A stretch of 7,148 nt of DNA from DASPOJ01 sp050014395 (GTDB taxonomy: Bacteria > Acidobacteriota > Terriglobia > Acidiferrales > UBA7541): assembly GCA_050014395.1 (NCBI GenBank), contig JBEKDK010000144.1, positions 1-7,148 on the forward strand, given 5' to 3'. The position numbers were made by a program, and so were the translations under genes. Positions 6,415-7,148 of the stretch are shown piece by piece. Every line of letters starts with the position of its first letter. Position 1 is the first letter of the stretch. The notes under the pieces are model-generated. The model searched no databases. It was not told the origin of the DNA and saw only the letters and a program-made list of their open reading frames with translations.

Positions 6415-6501
6415 TTAGAGGAGACAACAACAACAGGAACAACAACAGGCCGAGGCGGCCTGCCGGAGAGAAGAGCCGAGGATACTTTGCATTCTAGTCA
6501 T
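6415..6501 (-). CDS. Polycysteine leader peptide (putative attenuator ORF)
   Basis: This short minus-strand frame starts at ATG 6501 (28 codons) or at the in-frame ATG 6492 (25 codons) and stops at TAA 6415-6417. Counting from ATG 6492, residues 9-15 are LRQAASA and residues 16-23 are CCCSCCCC: seven of eight consecutive codons are Cys, all UGU in a GC-rich genome. Leu-Leu and the stop follow. It lies between a sigma70-like promoter and the receptor gene, where attenuator leader peptides sit. Polycysteine leader ORFs acting as cysteine-responsive attenuators are known in mycobacteria, and sulfur-gene leader peptides of actinobacteria likewise end in an R..SA.C pattern. The product is probably not functional as a protein; translation speed over the Cys codons would be the signal. 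No Shine-Dalgarno precedes either ATG, so initiation may be weak or nearly leaderless. The alternative is a chance reading of a 12-bp tandem repeat. Confidence 0.6.
   Translation of the reverse strand: MTRMQSILGSSLRQAASACCCSCCCCLL
6426..6449 (-). repeat. Perfect 12-bp tandem duplication encoding the Cys run
   Basis: AACAACAACAGG occurs twice in direct tandem (6426-6437 and 6438-6449) with no mismatch. On the minus strand each unit supplies UGU codons of the leader ORF, so the Cys run appears to have grown by duplication of a 12-nt unit, keeping the frame. Confidence 0.8.
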
Positions 6502-6520
6502 AGCAATAATGCGTCCGAGC

Positions 6521-6549
6521 AGTTTACGGATCGCAGCTACCGAAGTCAA
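6521..6549 (-). promoter_or_regulatory. Sigma70-like promoter for the leader and receptor
   Basis: On the minus strand, -35 TTGACT (6549 to 6544; 5 of 6 consensus) and -10 TAAACT (6526 to 6521; 4 of 6) are separated by exactly 17 bp. A start near 6514 would put the leader-ORF ATG (6501) about 13 nt into the transcript and give the receptor a leader of roughly 220 nt. A second possibility is an extended -10, TGCTATGAC, at about 6505-6497, which would start transcription close to ATG 6492 and make the leader ORF leaderless. Confidence 0.45.
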
Positions 6550-6578
6550 ATCAAATTTTGTGAGGGCGCCGGCGTTGC

Positions 6579-6608
6579 TTGACAGCGAGTCTGTCGCCGG
6601 GCGATAAA
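6579..6608 (+). promoter_or_regulatory. Sigma70-like promoter next to the start of the right-edge gene
   Basis: TTGACA (6579-6584, full consensus) is followed after 18 bp by GATAAA (6603-6608, 4 of 6). Transcription would begin at about 6614-6616, essentially on the ATG at 6615, and so give a leaderless mRNA. This fits the absence of a Shine-Dalgarno there. The -35 lies within an inverted repeat: CCGGCG (6569-6574) with CGCCGG (6595-6600), plus an inner GACAG/CTGTC (6581-6595). This could be a repressor site. Confidence 0.4.
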
Positions 6609-6614
6609 ACTCCG

Positions 6615-7148
6615 ATGTCGAATTGCGATAAGCGCAACCGCGGCGTGAAGAGCGACGTGAAAACTGCCTCCCTTCTGGGACTTCTTGTCTTGGCTTTTGC
6701 GCCGGTGGCGGCGTGGGGCGGGCCTCCGTTTCAGACCGACGATCCGGAACCCATCGACTACAAGAACTACGAGTTCTATACGTTCGCCTCGGCCGATGGG
6801 ACGCCGGTGGAAATGGATACGGTGGGGCCGGCGGTGGAATTCAATTGGGGCGCGCTTCCAAACGTGCATCTTCATATCATTCTGCCGCTGGCGGAAGCAT
6901 TTCCATCGAACAATCCAAATTTTGCGCCGTCGGGCGCAGGGCCGAAGACGGTCGGCTTGGGAGATATCGAGACGGGGGTGAAATTCCGGTTCATTCAGGA
7001 ATCGAAGCATCGGCCGCAAGTGGGCACGTTCGTGATGTTTGAATTGCCTACGGGCAGCCCGGCGAAGGGCCTGGGAGTCGGCAAGACGTGGTACAAGGTG
7101 CCGCTGTGGGCGCAGAAAAGTTTTGGGCCGTGGACCACATACGGCGGC
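6615..7148 (+). CDS. Exported outer-membrane beta-barrel 'transporter' (MetA-pathway-of-phenol-degradation type), N-terminal part
   Basis: The frame stays open from ATG 6615 to the window edge (178 codons), so the 3' end is missing. A signal peptide is clear: Lys/Arg-rich start, hydrophobic 18-33 (ASLLGLLVLAFAPVAA), likely cut near AWG (33-35). The mature start GPPFQTDDPEPIDYKNYEFY, then FNWGALPNVHLHIILPLA, GLGDIETGVKFRFI and FVMFELPTGSPAKGLG, matches a family I recognise as 'transporter' or Phenol_MetA_deg-like outer-membrane proteins. These are beta-barrels of about 250-320 residues whose substrates are mostly unknown; the phenol link is historical. The short repeated strands with alternating hydrophobic residues fit a barrel. 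There is no good Shine-Dalgarno; a leaderless start at 6615 is plausible from the promoter position, and GTG 6657 would also leave a signal peptide. It is divergent from the receptor gene. Confidence 0.8.
   Translation, partial: MSNCDKRNRGVKSDVKTASLLGLLVLAFAPVAAWGGPPFQTDDPEPIDYKNYEFYTFASADGTPVEMDTVGPAVEFNWGALPNVHLHIILPLAEAFPSNNPNFAPSGAGPKTVGLGDIETGVKFRFIQESKHRPQVGTFVMFELPTGSPAKGLGVGKTWYKVPLWAQKSFGPWTTYGG

Larger units (their letters stand above)
6296..6514 (-). promoter_or_regulatory. Structured 5' leader of the receptor gene, candidate cysteine-responsive attenuator
   Basis: On the minus strand this leader carries a Cys-rich small ORF followed by 119 nt before the receptor start. Three pairings stand out. 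The RNA segment GUCUCCU (6425 to 6419), within codons 23-25 of the small ORF, is the perfect 7-nt complement of AGGAGAC (6310 to 6304), the receptor Shine-Dalgarno region. CGGCAGGCC (6465 to 6457), exactly codons 10-12, is complementary over 9 nt to 6380-6372. That helix competes with two local hairpins (CAGGCC/GGCCTG at 6446-6462, and 6373-6393). Ribosome stalling on the Cys codons could therefore decide whether the Shine-Dalgarno is free. No stem is followed by a U-tract, so control would be translational or Rho-dependent rather than by an intrinsic terminator. The pairings are read directly; the switching is inference. Confidence 0.5.

Noticed and set aside
1..7148. CRISPR array, rRNA, insertion sequence or transposase genes
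   Set aside because: No regularly spaced direct repeats, no rRNA-like segments and no transposase-like reading frame were seen.

Overview
The window looks like a GC-rich chromosomal segment of an Acidobacteriota-type soil bacterium. The main clue is a very long outer-membrane receptor with a carboxypeptidase-regulatory (CnaB-like) domain fused to a TonB plug and barrel, a type greatly expanded in that phylum. A small basic protein and short palindromic interspersed repeats fit the same picture. The assignment rests on protein style and memory, not on a search.

Layout. Positions 1-508 carry no convincing gene, but they hold a perfect inverted pair of small hairpins (220-320, a REPIN-like element) and an imperfect palindrome (346-366). 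A plus-strand FAD/NAD(P)H disulfide oxidoreductase of the CoA-disulfide reductase/NADH oxidase family follows (509-1861). A 199-bp convergent gap (1862-2060) contains a second repeat-like sequence. A minus-strand cluster then runs leftward: leader peptide (6501 or 6492 down to 6415), TonB-type receptor (6295 to 3041), secreted PrxQ/BCP-type peroxiredoxin (3006 to 2308) and a 61-residue basic protein (2246 to 2061). At the right edge a divergent plus-strand gene (6615 to beyond 7148) encodes the start of an exported MetA-pathway/'transporter'-type beta-barrel protein.

The most interesting element is the roughly 220-nt leader of the receptor gene. It encodes a 25- or 28-residue peptide in which seven of eight consecutive codons near the end are Cys (UGU). 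A sigma70-like promoter with a 17-bp spacer lies just upstream. The last codons of this small ORF are the perfect 7-nt complement of the receptor's Shine-Dalgarno region. A 9-bp long-range helix competes with two local hairpins. This is the architecture of a ribosome-mediated attenuator that senses cysteine (Cys-tRNA) supply. If so, the receptor, and perhaps the thiol peroxidase behind it, would be induced when cysteine is scarce. That would suggest a role in uptake of a sulfur source, or in thiol/redox balance.

The receptor and peroxiredoxin are 34 bp apart and probably co-transcribed. The peroxiredoxin and the CoA-disulfide-reductase-like enzyme both act on thiols, but the latter is a separate, convergent transcription unit, so a shared role is only speculation.
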